DNA from: Diplodia intermedia
Taxonomy: Eukaryota; Ascomycota; Dothideomycetes; Botryosphaeriales; Botryosphaeriaceae
Length of the DNA: 64,000 bases
Direction of reading: 5' to 3'
Assembly (NCBI GenBank): GCA_021495925.1
Contig: JAKEKT010000010.1
Coordinates: forward strand, 1-64,000
The translations under genes and the position numbers were made by a program. Below, in pieces: positions 23,033 through 34,663 of this stretch (position 1 is the first letter of the stretch; each line of letters begins with the position of its first letter). Under the pieces are notes generated by a model. The model was not told the DNA's origin. It searched no databases and worked only from the letters and a program-made list of their open reading frames with translations.

Positions 23033-23487
23033 TTACACCTTGTACTCCGGCCCGTGGCTCCTCCCGTCAAGCCTGTTCACCACCAGCTGGTCCATGTCGA
23101 AGTCGTCCAGCATGCGAAGCTGCATCACGTTAGCTCTGCACCCGAGGCACAGGCGGCAGCACGTACATTCACGCCCACCAGCTCCGGGCCCTTGCCTGGG
23201 ATGACCTCGATCAGCACGCTGCTGCCACACGTCCTGCAGAACTTGTGCCACGACCGCTCGAGGCCGAACGTGTAGGCCGACAGCGCGTCGGGCGGCGTGT
23301 GGAGCTCGAACTGCTTCTTCTGCGCGTACACGACCACATAGCCGTTGCGTGTGCAGATGGAGCAGTTGCAGCTGTTGGCTGGGTACTTCGACAGCGGCGG
23401 CGAGAGCTTGAAGCTGAAGCGGACCGCCCCGCAGTGGCAGTGTCCGCTGTGCTGCGACCACTCGTCTGTCGGCTCCGGGAAACCCAT
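23033..23487 (-). CDS. GFA/CENP-V (Mss4-fold) zinc protein
   Basis: Two exons (23167-23487, 23033-23119) with a 47-nt intron give 135 residues from MGFPEPTDEW. The zinc ligands of the glutathione-dependent formaldehyde-activating family are present in order: GHCHCGAVRF, CNCSICTRNG and FCRTCG. The length is normal for a single-domain GFA protein. The family includes a bacterial glutathione-formaldehyde adduct enzyme, but most fungal members are uncharacterised and the domain name should not be read as proof of that reaction. An in-frame ATG at 23568 would add 27 residues; I prefer the start at 23487 because family members begin shortly before the first Cys pair. Confidence 0.88.
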
Positions 23488-23713
23488 GGCGTTGGCGTGG
23501 AATGGCGCTGAATTGATGGACCGGGGGAATGGGCGCTCACTGCCATGGAGGAATGTGGAAGCCGTCATCGTCTTATCTAGGTTCACGCGTACCCTGCAGT
23601 CTCACCTTATCACGAACGACTGGCGCATCTGGGGTTTTTTCCCTCTACCTTCCAAAAGCAGCACATCAGAAAGCCACAAACCCACCCGCCGCCCGAACAA
23701 ACACCCACCCTCC

Positions 23714-24592
23714 CTAATCGCACCCAGCCACAGCAACACTCCTCACATAAACCGTCACATCCTTATTCCCACCGAAATCCCCCTCCTCCACCACAATCCT
23801 GCATCTCACGCCTTGCCTCCCGATCCCCCGTCCTCCTCCTCCCCCATCGAACACAGCACCCCGCCGCGCCCACGCCCCCCTCTCCGCCGGCACCGGCACC
23901 GGCTGCTCGTCCACCAAGCCCCGCACCACCTCGCCGCTTCCGCCACCGCTTCCGCCCCCACCAGCACCTTCGAAGTAATAATAATACTCGCACCCCACCC
24001 TCGCCGGCGGCTCAGCCCTGCTCGCCCTCAGCTCGATGCCGAAAGACAGCTTCCTCTCGCCGCCCGCGCCCGCACCATCATCATCATCGAAATCCTGCGC
24101 CAGCGTGACCTCGCGCCGCGACGGCGCGCCGACGTTGGCGTAGAAGGCGTTGGCGGTGCCGTCGTCGTCGTCGTCGTCGTTGTCGATGGGCGATGACGAC
24201 GACGATGACGATGACGATGTGCTGGGCACGGAGTCGATGCCGTAGCTGGGCCATTCGCCGGGGAGGAGGGCGAGCGTGCCGGTCATGGTCCAGGGGGAGG
24301 CGTCGTCGGCGAGGGCGAAGTCGCCGTTGCGGAGGAGGTTGGTGGTGGTGTTGCAGGCGGTGGTGATGTTGTCGCCGTCGTCGTCGCCGTCGTTTATCAT
24401 GTTCGTGGGAGGGGATGATGGTGTGGGCGGGAGGGAGTTGGCGGAGGGAGTGGGCGAGGTGGTGGCGGAAGGTATCGTGGAAGGCGTGGGGAGAGAAATG
24501 CTCCGAGGGGCGCCGTTGCCGTTCTCGGTTTCGATGCCGGCTGCCGCGTTGGCGAGCGTGATCAGGCTGGCGGAAGGGTGGAGTAGACGCAT
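23714..24592 (-). CDS. Secreted protein of unknown function, possible carbohydrate-binding fold
   Basis: A single-exon frame of 292 residues. The N-terminus (MRLLHPSASLITLANAAAG) could be a weak signal peptide, followed by a Ser/Thr/Pro-rich linker (about 30-65) typical of O-glycosylated secreted fungal proteins. The sequence NLLRNGDFALADD...W resembles the first strand of galactose-binding-like or CBM4/9-type modules ('N-L-x-N-G-x-F'). It is followed by poly-Ser and poly-Asp tracts, a YYYYF segment and a last strand with VTVYVRSVAVAGC. Two acidic trinucleotide runs may vary in length. No catalytic residues are recognised. The upstream start region is followed by a long T tract (24592-24606 on the plus strand). 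Confidence 0.6.
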   Translation of the reverse strand: MRLLHPSASLITLANAAAGIETENGNGAPRSISLPTPSTIPSATTSPTPSANSLPPTPSSPPTNMINDGDDDGDNITTACNTTTNLLRNGDFALADDASPWTMTGTLALLPGEWPSYGIDSVPSTSSSSSSSSSPIDNDDDDDDGTANAFYANVGAPSRREVTLAQDFDDDDGAGAGGERKLSFGIELRASRAEPPARVGCEYYYYFEGAGGGGSGGGSGEVVRGLVDEQPVPVPAERGAWARRGAVFDGGGGGRGIGRQGVRCRIVVEEGDFGGNKDVTVYVRSVAVAGCD

Positions 24593-27500
24593 TTTTTTTT
24601 TTTTTTGGAAACAGCTTCACTTCTGTCTTTCTCAGGATCCGGGAGATAAGAGCTTGCTTTGGCTACAATGAATGGTTTTTCTCGATGTTCGGTGGGATAT
24701 TGGAGGGCTTTTTCTTTAAGAGAGCCAATCTCGATGTCTCAAGGGATGTAGACTACTCCTCGGTGGGGGTACACCACCAAGGACACGTCCGCTCTTGTAC
24801 AAGCACCACGCAATTCCGTCCGCCCCTTAGCATCAGCCTTCTAGTCAAATCGGCTTTGCTCGGATAATGACGGCTGTCTATCGCCATGTCTAGACGTGCG
24901 CCGGATGATGGGCGTAGTATCGTTGATCGACAAACAACAGGAAGACGATATCAACAGTCAGCACTAGCCTGCTCATGACGTCAAAATGAATTGCGAGATT
25001 CCTGCCTGGCCGAAAAGAGCTTTAGAGCGGTGTTCAATAGTACTGGCCTTCGAACGACAACCGGAAAAGTATAGACGGAACGACCGAAAACGGAAACAGC
25101 ATCCCTTGACTATGCGACAGCAATACTACCGTTTCCAACCAGGTGTTGCGCAGAGCAAGTAAGAGCACCAGAACCAAAGCCAAGGTGTACGCGAGAGGGT
25201 TTGTTTCATGGAAGAAGTCACATTATTATTAGTCCAACGGTATGTCAAACGCCAATGCGGTTCGCGACCACGGACCGTGGCGTAGCTTTGACCCAATGAC
25301 TCTTTCGAGCTGGCTGTGACTGGTATGCTTCTGACATCTGGCAGTTGGTTAAGAAAAAGAAAGAGGTGATTCTGGAAGACGCTGCACAATGACGAAAGAG
25401 GTAAAGTGCCAAGCAAAGACAACATCGAACGTCTCCTGTCGACCCTTAAAAATGCTTAAGTGCGGACCAATCGCACCAACTGCTGCGCTTACAACTTACG
25501 ACGTTACATTATAGCTTGGCCATTCATTTGCTACCTCGGCGGGCACAGTTTGAGGCATAATCTACCACTGGCGTAAGCTAATCAGGATTGCAACAGTCAA
25601 ATGCCGAGCATGCCAACCTCAGGCATCAGATCGTCATTTAGCAGAGGGTCACTCGATCAACCCCCGTTGATTTCGCAAAGCCAAAGGCACACCTCGCTAA
25701 TCATTACGCAAAGAGACGGGAATTGCGCACTCGGGCGCACGTACACTGTCCATTCCGAACAACGCCTTTGGGTGGGGACGGATGGACCTTCTGGTTTTTT
25801 CTTTTCTTTTCAGGGGAGGAAATTGCGTCAGTATGGACACGGAGAAAGCACCGCGAGATCTACTGTATGGATAGTTCCGCGGGCTCTCGGCTTTCGATGA
25901 CGAGGGTCGCGCCTTCAAGATAAAACAAGGCCGGTAATTGATGGCCTCTTCCGTACCTGTTGGAGGCTCCATCTCTTGTCCTGCAGGGGGCAGGAATTTG
26001 AACATGACGGGATAGAATCCTTCGGCAGGCCTGAATTGCACCTAGTGATACACTGGTCATTAAACTTCAAACGCTCTCCACGAAGTGAAGTCTAGCATGA
26101 TGGTGCCTCGAATTGATGCTTCGGCTAGAATCTCGAATGACCGGTGATTAATAAGATCAAGGAACGTGTGTTCTTGTCGAAACATGTACATACGTCCGTA
26201 GTTGACAAGGCAGTGGAAACGGTTCTTGTAACACGTCGATTGCGTCTACGCCCGTAGGATCCAACGGAGAAACCGGTCGGGGAATTGACGTGGCGGCGGA
26301 GAGCATACGTGTTCCGCAGGCTGGACAAGATAGCAAGCAGTGGATGAAGTGGACCTTTGTTACATATCTCAATCCACGAGACGGTGGCTACTGCACATGG
26401 ACGAAGCGGAGGGTCGGCAATCTCCATGGCTGAATAGCCGACAACGAAGAAGAGCTGACCGGACCGATAGGGAGGCGGCGGATTTTGAAACGCAAACGCA
26501 TGAAGGACAGGCGGTAAGGCCTGAGGGGCGTGATGTGGCCATGGCCGATTGGAAAAGAGGAAAAAGCCAAAACAAATCAGCGGTGCAGATCTGGTGCCCT
26601 GCTGATGATCCCCACCGAGCTAATCGCAACCGACAAAGAGCTGGGTGGTAGCGGAGCACGCGACGGATGCAGCGAAAACGTTGCGAGCGAAACGACGAAC
26701 ACTTGGTCCCTACGTCAGTGCGGCGGCGGCGGCTCGTTGCAAGCGCGTTCCGTGCGGTGCATATAGACACGGTACCCGCACGCAAGCGCAAGCGCGAGCA
26801 CGTCACTGCCAATGGACCCTGCGTCGCCTTGCGCCTGCCTGAGGCTCTGTCCGTCGCGCTTGCAGCATCTCGTCGCTAGACGGCCGCTATCGCAGTCGCC
26901 AAAGTCTGTTGAGCACTATCGAATAAAAAAAAGGCGCCTGGAGAAAGCATGCAGCCCGGCGACGGATCGACATGGGAGCCAAGCTCGCAGCAGGTCGATC
27001 AAGCTCTCCGTCGGGCCGAAGATCGGTAGGCGGGGTTTGGCCTGGTATCAGCTTGCACCAGGCCGACGAGATGGACGGCTGCACGCTGCGTGGGTTGAGC
27101 CATGGGTGACGGCGGAGGGGAGGTGGAAGAGCGAGAGCGCGCGGCGGCGGGCGGCAGCGGCACAAGGCACGAGGCACGAGGCGTTGAGGGTTGAGGGCTG
27201 AGGGCTGGAGGGGCCACGGCGATTGGCTACCCCGTTTTTCTTCGGCAAGATGCCGTATTGTTACTGCGCACCCCCTGGAACGTACCTGAGTCGCACGCAT
27301 CCATCCGACGCGTCGTCTGCCGAGTCCGAGATCAGGATGCGACGCGCCGCGCTTCCTTCTGCTTGCGGAAAGTGCGACCCCGATCAGCGCCTGTCTGCAG
27401 CACGTCGCTGACTCGGCCAGACACTGATCACGACCCGTCAGCCAGCCATCGAACTCACCCCTCCGCTTGGCCGGCGGGAGAGACGAAGCAGCCCGGGGCG

Positions 27501-27880
27501 CCATTGCGCCAAAGCCAGATCGGAGATTCGCTGCATACGCGACAGATGAGACAGCCGCAGATCGCACCCTCGAGACGATCACTCTAACGAAGCCCCGCCC
27601 GCAGAAGGTTTCGGGAAGCCACGTCCGCTCGCCTGCCCATTGGCCTGTTCATGCAAGGCTCACCAAGCTTCGTCACAGCATCCCGCGTGCCAGGTTGGTC
27701 GATCGGGGGCCGGCGCGCGCGGGAGCAGCGGGTGCGGGAAAAAGCAAGCAGCCAAGCCACTCGCATTACATTGCTCTATGTATCGTCGTGGAAAAGAGGA
27801 CAGGAGGGGGTGGGTATGCGCAGCGCGCGGTATCATGGGACAAAAAAAATACAAAGAAAAAAAAAACGGCCTGTCTCCGC
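24593..27880. other. 3.3 kb gene-poor interval
   Basis: This holds the promoter of the secreted protein gene on its left and the 3' flank of the CinA-type gene on its right. About 24.6-26.3 kb has balanced composition and short frames only. About 26.6-27.8 kb is GC-rich, with a 231-residue minus frame of random composition. No repeats, RNA genes or protein motifs were recognised. Confidence 0.45.
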
Positions 27881-28667
27881 TCAGCAGTTCAGCCACCCCG
27901 AGAACCTGGCCATGTCCGCCGCTATCACGTCCTTGACGAGCCGTAATGCCTCGACCGCGAACCGCACCATGTTGGCGTCGCGGTCCACCAGCCCCGTTTC
28001 GATCTCCCGCTCGACGCACCCCGAGCTGGACGCGACCGCCAGCGCGACGTAGCCCGCCTTCATGTTGTCTGTTGTGTCTTGCGTCAGCCCGTGCCGTGCC
28101 GTGCCGTGCGGACAAAGAGACCTACCAGTCTTGCCCCAGTTCGAGGGCCCGGCCGACCCGCTCTCGGCCACGGTGTAGGTCGAGCCCAGCTGCCCCCGGA
28201 CGTGCTCGGCGAGCCCGAGCACGCAGTGAATCGACGGCCCGGTGAAATTGTCAATCTGCTCCTGCGTCCAGCCGCCGTACGTGAGGCGGGACTCGAGAGT
28301 GTAGAGCTGAAAGCCATCGAAGATCAGCCCATGGCCCCACAAAAATAGATTGTTACGGGGGGTTCCCGTTTTTACGTACCGTAAGGCCGCCTTTGTACAC
28401 TGCGCTCGCTCCAGGCACCGAGAGAATCGCTGCCGAGATCAAACCACCTGCGGCCTGTTGACGAGCGCCACAGCGTTAGCCACTAAGCCGCTTGCATTCG
28501 CATCGCCGGCCACCTCGACTCGTGGTCCAGCCGTGGGGAGGTGCTGTGCTTACCGTCTCACCGCAAGAGATGGTCTCTCCTCTGTCCTTGAGCAGCTCGA
28601 CGACCTCGTAGACGATCTCGCGGAGCTCCGTGGGAGGGAAGACGGCTTCGGGGATCTTGGAAGGCAT
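27881..28667 (-). CDS. CinA C-terminal domain protein (nicotinamide-nucleotide amidase type)
   Basis: Four exons (28554-28667, 28380-28454, 28126-28306, 27881-28068), all GT-AG, give 185 residues. The sequence covers the CinA/PncC amidase fold from end to end: an N-terminal helix (LREIVYEVVELLKDRGETIS), the segment CGET-AAGGLISAAILSVPGASAVYKGG (bacterial CinA has ESCTGG here), the AESGSAGPS motif and a C-terminal helix. Bacterial relatives deamidate nicotinamide mononucleotide to nicotinate mononucleotide in NAD recycling. No MoCF-like N-terminal half is present, so it resembles stand-alone PncC. The residue pattern SCGETAAGG differs slightly from SCTGG, so activity should not be assumed. It has no neighbour within 2.9 kb upstream or 3.3 kb downstream. 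Confidence 0.88.
28090..28109. repeat. Pentamer (CGTGC)x4 tandem repeat in a CinA intron
   Basis: Four perfect copies of CGTGC lie inside the third intron (28069-28125) of the CinA-type gene. The copy number is likely variable between strains. Confidence 0.85.
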
Positions 28668-31598
28668 CGTGGATGTGAATGGTCGGGGCAATATATTCCG
28701 GCAATGGCAGATCTGATGGCCAACTGGCGAGAGAGGTTGTGACGGAGGGAGAGTTAGAGTGTAGAGGGCGGGATAGAGAGGTACATAGCCACGAATATAT
28801 ACAGTCAAACACCCAGGCACAAGCGACGAGACGCAAGCCCCCCTCCAACTCCAACGACGCTAGTACTTGGGGGAGACCGTCCGGCCCCTGGCCATATCTC
28901 CGCCATCTGAGGCCGCTAGTGCAGCCTTCCCGCCTTTTCCGATGGCTCCGCTAGACAGCCATTCCCTCTAGCCTACCCAGGGAGCATCCCGGCCAATGAC
29001 GGGCGCCTTGTGCCAGACCCAGCATTGCTGACGGCCCGTCTACCGCGCCAGCTCTAACGGTTAGGGAAAACAAAGAAAGAGTGAGGCGCGGGCCAGCAGC
29101 GCAAACGAACGAGCCAACCAGGCGCGAGCGGGAGGGTGCGCGCAACGAGCAAATTGGTCGCTGCCCCCGGCCCGTCGATTCTGGACCTTTAGTGCCGTGG
29201 TTTAGGACTGCGCAAGCCGCGCGAATCCTAATTGCGGGGAAATAATAATGACAGTCTGTCTTGACAGGGCCGAGACGTGTGGGTTGGCTCGGGTCCCCTT
29301 CTCGACAGCCCCCCCCGACCGCTGGTTCGACCCAGTCATCCGCTTCCGCCACAGGGCACAGCAGGGTCCAGCCTCTGCAATCCTCCCACCGATGGGCGGG
29401 AGCGGGAGTTGAAGGCGATCAGATCGGAGGTTTTTCTGGAAGGATGCGGGCCTTTTTGGCCTCGCCTACGCCAGCAGCTGGTTCAGATGGCGGCTGTGCG
29501 CCGCAGGGACGGGAGGCCGTGTGTTGAGGTCGGCGAGAAGGGCTCGCGCAAGATTAATGCGGCCAATGGGAATAACCTGACGGCTATGGCCCTTCGCGTC
29601 TGCGCGCTTAGGCTGCTAAGTCAGGGGAGGAGATCGCTGTCGATCTCTGAGGATGTCTTGCATGCTGGTTCTAACGTCCAGCTTGTTTCGTACCTGGCTC
29701 CCTGCGCGCTAGGCTGCATTTCCTAACGCTCGAGGTGCTGCGCCGTCGTCACCACTTGAACCACCGTAGGGGTATCCCTCATGAGCTGATTAGTCGTCAA
29801 GAGCTATCGACACTTGATGACGAATCCACGCCACTGGAGAAAGTTCCAAGCCACAGCGCAGGTTCTCGGTCCAAGCTCCGGGTTCCCTCTAGCGCCAACT
29901 GACATCAGCCCCTTCTCGCCCTGGGCGCCATGTTCCGTTCGCCTACCGTCGCCGCCTCGGCCAGCTATAGTGCGGGACATGGCTGAGCCTCGCACATCTT
30001 CGCGCGGAAACTGTCCCGCAGCCGAGTGGACGGGACGCGCGCGGGCGGATAGACGAGCCAGGTGCCGCGGGCTTTGGGTACCTCTCGCTCGCTGGATGGA
30101 CTACCGGGAGCCCAGCCTGCTCACCGCTCGGCCTGCTGGCCTGAGGTGGCTGAGTGGTGCATTATTGATCCTGACGCTTAATTCATCCAACCTTAACGCA
30201 GTGCAATGGTGCTCTCGATAGCCTCAAACAAGCGGCCGTACCCTTATCGAGCTTGTCGAAGGCCCGAAGCGCCTTGCCGCGGGGCAATCGATAATGGAGA
30301 CGTGCCAAGGTTACGTAAGGGTCGGGGTCGGGGCGCGAGGTGCTGGTCTCGAGTCTCGACCCAGCGCGGCGGGCTGTGCATATCGTCTTGCCGGAAGCGG
30401 CCGTGTCCTGCCCGCCTCATCACCCCATCCAGACGGCCAACGGTCGGTGTGGCGCAAACCCAGCTCAACTCTTCTCGTATACTGCGAGTGATGCGCATCC
30501 ACCGCTCCGGCAATCTCCAGGCACCTCGTGGCTGTCTCTCCGTTAGCTCTACTCCGTATTGCTCATCAGCTGTGTTCCCTCAGAACAAGTTAGCTCCATC
30601 TGAAGGAACGGCACGGCTGTAGCCGAGATGGTTTCCACCTTCGTTCTTCAGCTCTCGTCACCCTTGTTTGTTGCTGTGACACTGGCCTGTCTTTGTCCAT
30701 CATCCCGCACTGCGGCGTGCTCGCGGACTCTTTCTCCTGCAACTCCCATCACCTTGCGCCTAATGACGCCGCGCTGTTGATCATGCAGCCTCCGCACCAA
30801 GTCGAGATGCGCGGGATGCCGTCCCCACGACTTGCCGCCGCCGCTTACACCCACCGCATTCCTGGTATGTGCGAATAAGGTAAACCAAGCGGTTGGGTCG
30901 GGACTCGGCCGACCCAGCTTTTCCTTGTCGTCGCAAGTCTCGTCCACCGGCATGATGGAATACCGTATCATCCGTGCTTTCTCATCAATCACATGGGATG
31001 CGATTCGCTCCCAACCAGAAAGGGGACCTCAGTACTCTGGACGACCTCTTGCTTAGCGCGGTGACGGCATCGGAAGCGTAGCAGTAGTTGACATGTGCCA
31101 GTCCCAGTCGATCAGCAAGTCTCGATCGTCGCCAAGAGCTCGAGACGCGGACGTATCCTCAAGCCCACGGCGCGCAATGGCTGTGCAGCGATGAAAGTCG
31201 CCCGGACGGAAACCAACAAGGAGTTACCAGATGCAGTGGCACACCCCCATAAAGGCCCTGGCAGCAAAGAGAACTCTCCGACACCCAAACAGCACACTCT
31301 TTCAAATCTGCTGCTTTGTCGATGAAAGAGGGGCAAAGGAACCGACTCGGGAATTCCGGCTTCCTTCTCTTGGTCTTCCTCCGCAACTGGCATAACCCCA
31401 TCCCTTGCTTCCCGCAAAAGGCCCTCTCCAGCGCAGCGAAGAGCCCTAGAACATGGGGCGAACAGCCCCCAGAGTCACTTCTGGCCGAAAAGGGCAGCAA
31501 CGTGATGTCTGATGAGCCAAAACCAGCCTTGCCTTTCTCATCATCCCTCCCGCTTGCACAAGGCTGAGAAACCTCCAGGGTCGCCCCCTCCCAGAAGC
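28668..31598. other. 2.9 kb gene-poor interval
   Basis: The left edge is the promoter of the CinA-type gene (-) and the right edge the promoter of the membrane-anchored protein gene (+). In between are only short frames on both strands in GC-rich DNA. No intact gene, RNA or element is recognisable. Confidence 0.45.
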
Positions 31599-32969
31599 AT
31601 GTCATCGTTCTTGCAACGGCAACACACATCTTCCAGCACCACCAGTGACGCGCAACAGTCCCTTTTCTCGGCGACTGAGACCCTCATGTCACACCAAGGT
31701 CTCCATCCCTTCGACGGCCTCATCAATCAAGCGCTGCCGGCGGACTCGTGGTTGGACTTTGTGCGTCTGCTCTGGGCTCCCTTCAGCGAAACCCCTGGCA
31801 CCAGCAAGGAGAAAGCACCGGTGACGACGACGACGACGACGACGACAAGGACGACAAGAAAGCAATCCATCCTTTCCGCTGCCAGCGGTAACAAAAGCGA
31901 TGACGATCTTATCGCCCGCGAGCGCTTCTTCGAGTACTACCGGGACCAGTGCGCGCACGCGCTGCGGGATGGCGGCACGCACGTCTCCGTCCGCACGCAT
32001 CGCGACATCCTCGACGTCGCCTGCCTGATCAAGGATCCCAGAAATACCCGCAAAGACGTGGCCCGCAAGCTACGCTCGCCGTACGATGATGATGATGACG
32101 ATGGCATCAGCGAGAGCTCATCGTGCATCGCGCCCGACACACTGGTGACGCCGAAGAAGCATTATGATTACCTCCCTGACGTTGACGAGGAGAGCGTCCA
32201 AGGCTCCATCAACCTTGTCGCGCGGCTACTCACCATGATCAACTTCGGCGGGATCGATGTTGGCCTGGGCCCTCGCGGCCGATTGGAGTGGATCCACGGC
32301 TCACTGAGCTACTCGTGCAAGCAGTATTTCAACCAGACGCCGACCCTGTCGATGAAGTGCGTGCAGCTCGAGAAGGTCTTCAACGCTCGCAACCTGCAGC
32401 GTTTCACCGGAACACAAATAGAGTGGACCGACAACCTTGCCGATCATCTGCGCATGTGCGAGTTCGACAAAAAGATCCGGCTCTTCCACCACGTAACTTT
32501 CCTGGAAAATCACAAAGGGTCAGTGACGAAAACCATTCCCCATCATTCTGCTCTCGGTGCTGACTTCGGTAGCGGTATACTGCATCATGGGCTCATCAAA
32601 GAGACTTTGAAGACGATTGACCTACTCTTCCCCTCATCTGATCCAAAGGTACGGATCTGGTACGAGAAGCATCGGCGCGAGCATGGCCTCGATCCGATGG
32701 CTGCGAAGCATGGATCGTTGAGGGCGGAGGACCGAATAATAGATAACTTCTACTACTGGAAAGACCGACTATGCATTCTGAAGACAGAGTTCGACGAGGG
32801 GACCCCAAAGACATTCCGGCAGTGGTGGTACGATAGAAGAAGCGGTCCGCAATGGTACACATTCTGGATCGCTATTGTGGTACTTGTTCTCACTGTCTTT
32901 TTCGGTCTCATTCAATCCTTAGAAGGGGCCATGCAAGTCTATAAAGCATTTCAGCCAGACGACTCGTAA
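31599..32969 (+). CDS. Uncharacterised fungal protein with C-terminal membrane anchor
   Basis: The open frame from the ATG at 31599 gives 456 residues. A Ser/Thr-rich N-terminus with a poly-Thr tract ((ACG)n, around 31827-31850) precedes an all-alpha soluble body. The C-terminus has WWYDRRSGPQWYTFWIAIVV, then a single membrane helix (VLVLTVFFGLIQSLEGAMQVY) and a short tail. I recall that this Trp-rich pre-anchor plus helix recurs in a large family of fungal proteins of unknown function. A 54-nt segment at 32519-32572 has GT...AG ends and is frame-neutral; removing it joins ENHKG to GILHHGLIKET and gives 438 residues, which looks more like a continuous helix. I think this is a real intron, possibly retained in some transcripts. 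No function can be assigned. Confidence 0.75.
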   Translation: MSSFLQRQHTSSSTTSDAQQSLFSATETLMSHQGLHPFDGLINQALPADSWLDFVRLLWAPFSETPGTSKEKAPVTTTTTTTTRTTRKQSILSAASGNKSDDDLIARERFFEYYRDQCAHALRDGGTHVSVRTHRDILDVACLIKDPRNTRKDVARKLRSPYDDDDDDGISESSSCIAPDTLVTPKKHYDYLPDVDEESVQGSINLVARLLTMINFGGIDVGLGPRGRLEWIHGSLSYSCKQYFNQTPTLSMKCVQLEKVFNARNLQRFTGTQIEWTDNLADHLRMCEFDKKIRLFHHVTFLENHKGSVTKTIPHHSALGADFGSGILHHGLIKETLKTIDLLFPSSDPKVRIWYEKHRREHGLDPMAAKHGSLRAEDRIIDNFYYWKDRLCILKTEFDEGTPKTFRQWWYDRRSGPQWYTFWIAIVVLVLTVFFGLIQSLEGAMQVYKAFQPDDS

Positions 32970-33299
32970 GCTTTCAATACTTCCTTGTAAGTAGACCAGA
33001 CATGTGAAGACTGCAGGCCATATGCGAAATTCGAACTCCATTTGGGTATAGAGTCTGAGCAGTGCAGTGCTCAGAACTTGCGAGTCATCTAGCCAAGCAA
33101 AATGCCAATAAGCGTTTACCTGTATCATAGATGATCAGGCGAGAGCCAACTCTCTAAATCAGAAGCAAAGCGTCGCAATCAGGGCAGCGATGCCCAGGCC
33201 TCGTTTCCTGTATGCCGCAAAGCAAAGCAAGGCCGACAGCAGAAGCACCACCAGGGAGCTAATTGGGGATATCGAGACTTGGCCTGGCGCTGCGATTAG
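32970..33299. other. Convergent 3' intergenic space
   Basis: About 330 bp separates the stops of the membrane-anchored protein gene (+) and the acyl-protein thioesterase gene (-). Nothing is seen beyond presumed 3' UTRs. Confidence 0.5.
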
Positions 33300-34262
33300 T
33301 CAGAGGCTGCCGGAAGCGTCCTCCTTGTCGCCAAGAGGGGGGATCCTGTCTCTCAGATACGCCTCGAGGTCTTCAATTTCTTCGGGATCAGCCGAATGAG
33401 GGAGTCCGCTGCTGAAAGTCAGTGTCCTGGATTTCCCGGCGCGCCAACGCGGTGATGCAAGCCTTACGGGTATGTCTTGAAGTCAACCTTCCAGCCCCAC
33501 TCCTTGAGCTTGCCGGCAGTCCTCTGACCCCAGTCGTACCGCACGACAGGGTCGGCATCGCCGTGGCCCATGAATATGGGAGTCTCCTTGTTCGGGTTGT
33601 CCTCGGGGACCATCTCACGAATCTTGTTCTGAAGCAGAAGATAGCAGCTCAGGCCTGTGCGAACCATGAGCATCCGGGAGCCACAACGACGGCATCGAAT
33701 ACTGACCAAAGATGCCGCCCAGCTTATTGGGGGAAGTGACGCCGGAGAGAAGCGACATAGCACCGCCCTGGGAGAAGCCGCCGATGACGATGCGGTTGCT
33801 GGGAATTCCCTTGTCCATCTCTTGCTTGATCAGGCTGTGGAAGTATTCCATGCTGCGCTTGATGCCGGTCTCGTCCTCGGAGCGTTGGTTGATGTCGGAA
33901 AGGGAGAGGATGTCGTACCAACCGGGCATACGCATGCCCATGTTGATGGTGACGGGGATGGAGGGGGCGCTCGGGAAGATGAAGGAGACCTCATCGAACT
34001 TGTTACGGCGGCGCCAGTTCTCGGCGAGGAACATCCAACCAGCACCACTGGTGATATACATTAGCGTAGTCCCCAAGAAATGCCTTCATGACTGCAATCT
34101 GCAGGCTTCTGCAGCCGCGGGGCGGCAGCGGGGCGCGGGGGAATGGTGGGGTATTGCGGCGCAGGACTGGGAGGAATACCTATCGCCCAAGCCGTGGGCA
34201 ACGATGACGGTGGCGGTGTGCCGCTTGAGAGCGGGGACGACGAGCGGCGTGGGAATAGACAT
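33300..34262 (-). CDS. APT1: Acyl-protein thioesterase 1 (alpha/beta hydrolase)
   Basis: Four exons (34180-34262, 33707-34047, 33468-33654, 33300-33411) give 240 residues, the usual size for APT1. The sequence opens MSIPTPLVVPALKRHTATVI and then HGLGDSGAGW. The nucleophile is Ser120 in GGFSQGGA; the Asp is in GHGDADPVV (D176) and the His in GLPHSADPEE (H209), completing the Ser-Asp-His triad in order. The enzyme is cytosolic and hydrolyses palmitoyl thioesters on G-alpha and Ras-type proteins, so reversing S-acylation; family members also act on lysophospholipids. The gene is divergent from the DNA glycosylase gene, with 401 bp between starts. Confidence 0.95.
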
Positions 34263-34663
34263 GGCGGGTGAATATGTGCTAGAAGATTGGGGTGGAAAAA
34301 GTAAAGAGTAGGCGCGTGGAGGTCACGGTGTCACGGCGCTGGTGTCATTGTACCGCTCGCACAGACTGCAAGCGAGACCCTGCATGACTCGCCGCCTAAG
34401 CAGCTGCGACCGATCATTGGCCCAAACTCTAGACGTCATCACGAGCATGGCCTTGCCGTTCCTGCCTGCACTCACAGGTTGCGTCTCCCCGACTCACTCT
34501 CGCACCTCAGAACTCAGACTTCATTGGAACCTTCGTTCTCCGCTGTCTGAACCCTTGGGATCCCTTGCACTGCCAATACAAACTCCCCACCACCCTGCTC
34601 TGTCTACTGTTCCGGTCGGAGCTGTTCCGGCAACGAGTGGCGTGCCGCCTTCAGGCTTCAAAT
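34263..34663. promoter_or_regulatory. Divergent promoter between acyl-protein thioesterase and DNA glycosylase
   Basis: The 401 bp region contains an ATTGG at 34416-34420 (a CCAAT box on the minus strand). Both genes presumably initiate here. Confidence 0.4.

Noticed and set aside
26887..27582. 231-codon minus-strand frame
   Set aside because: Composition is random (Arg/Pro/Ser/Ala), no domain or signal, and overlapping plus-strand frames are just as long.
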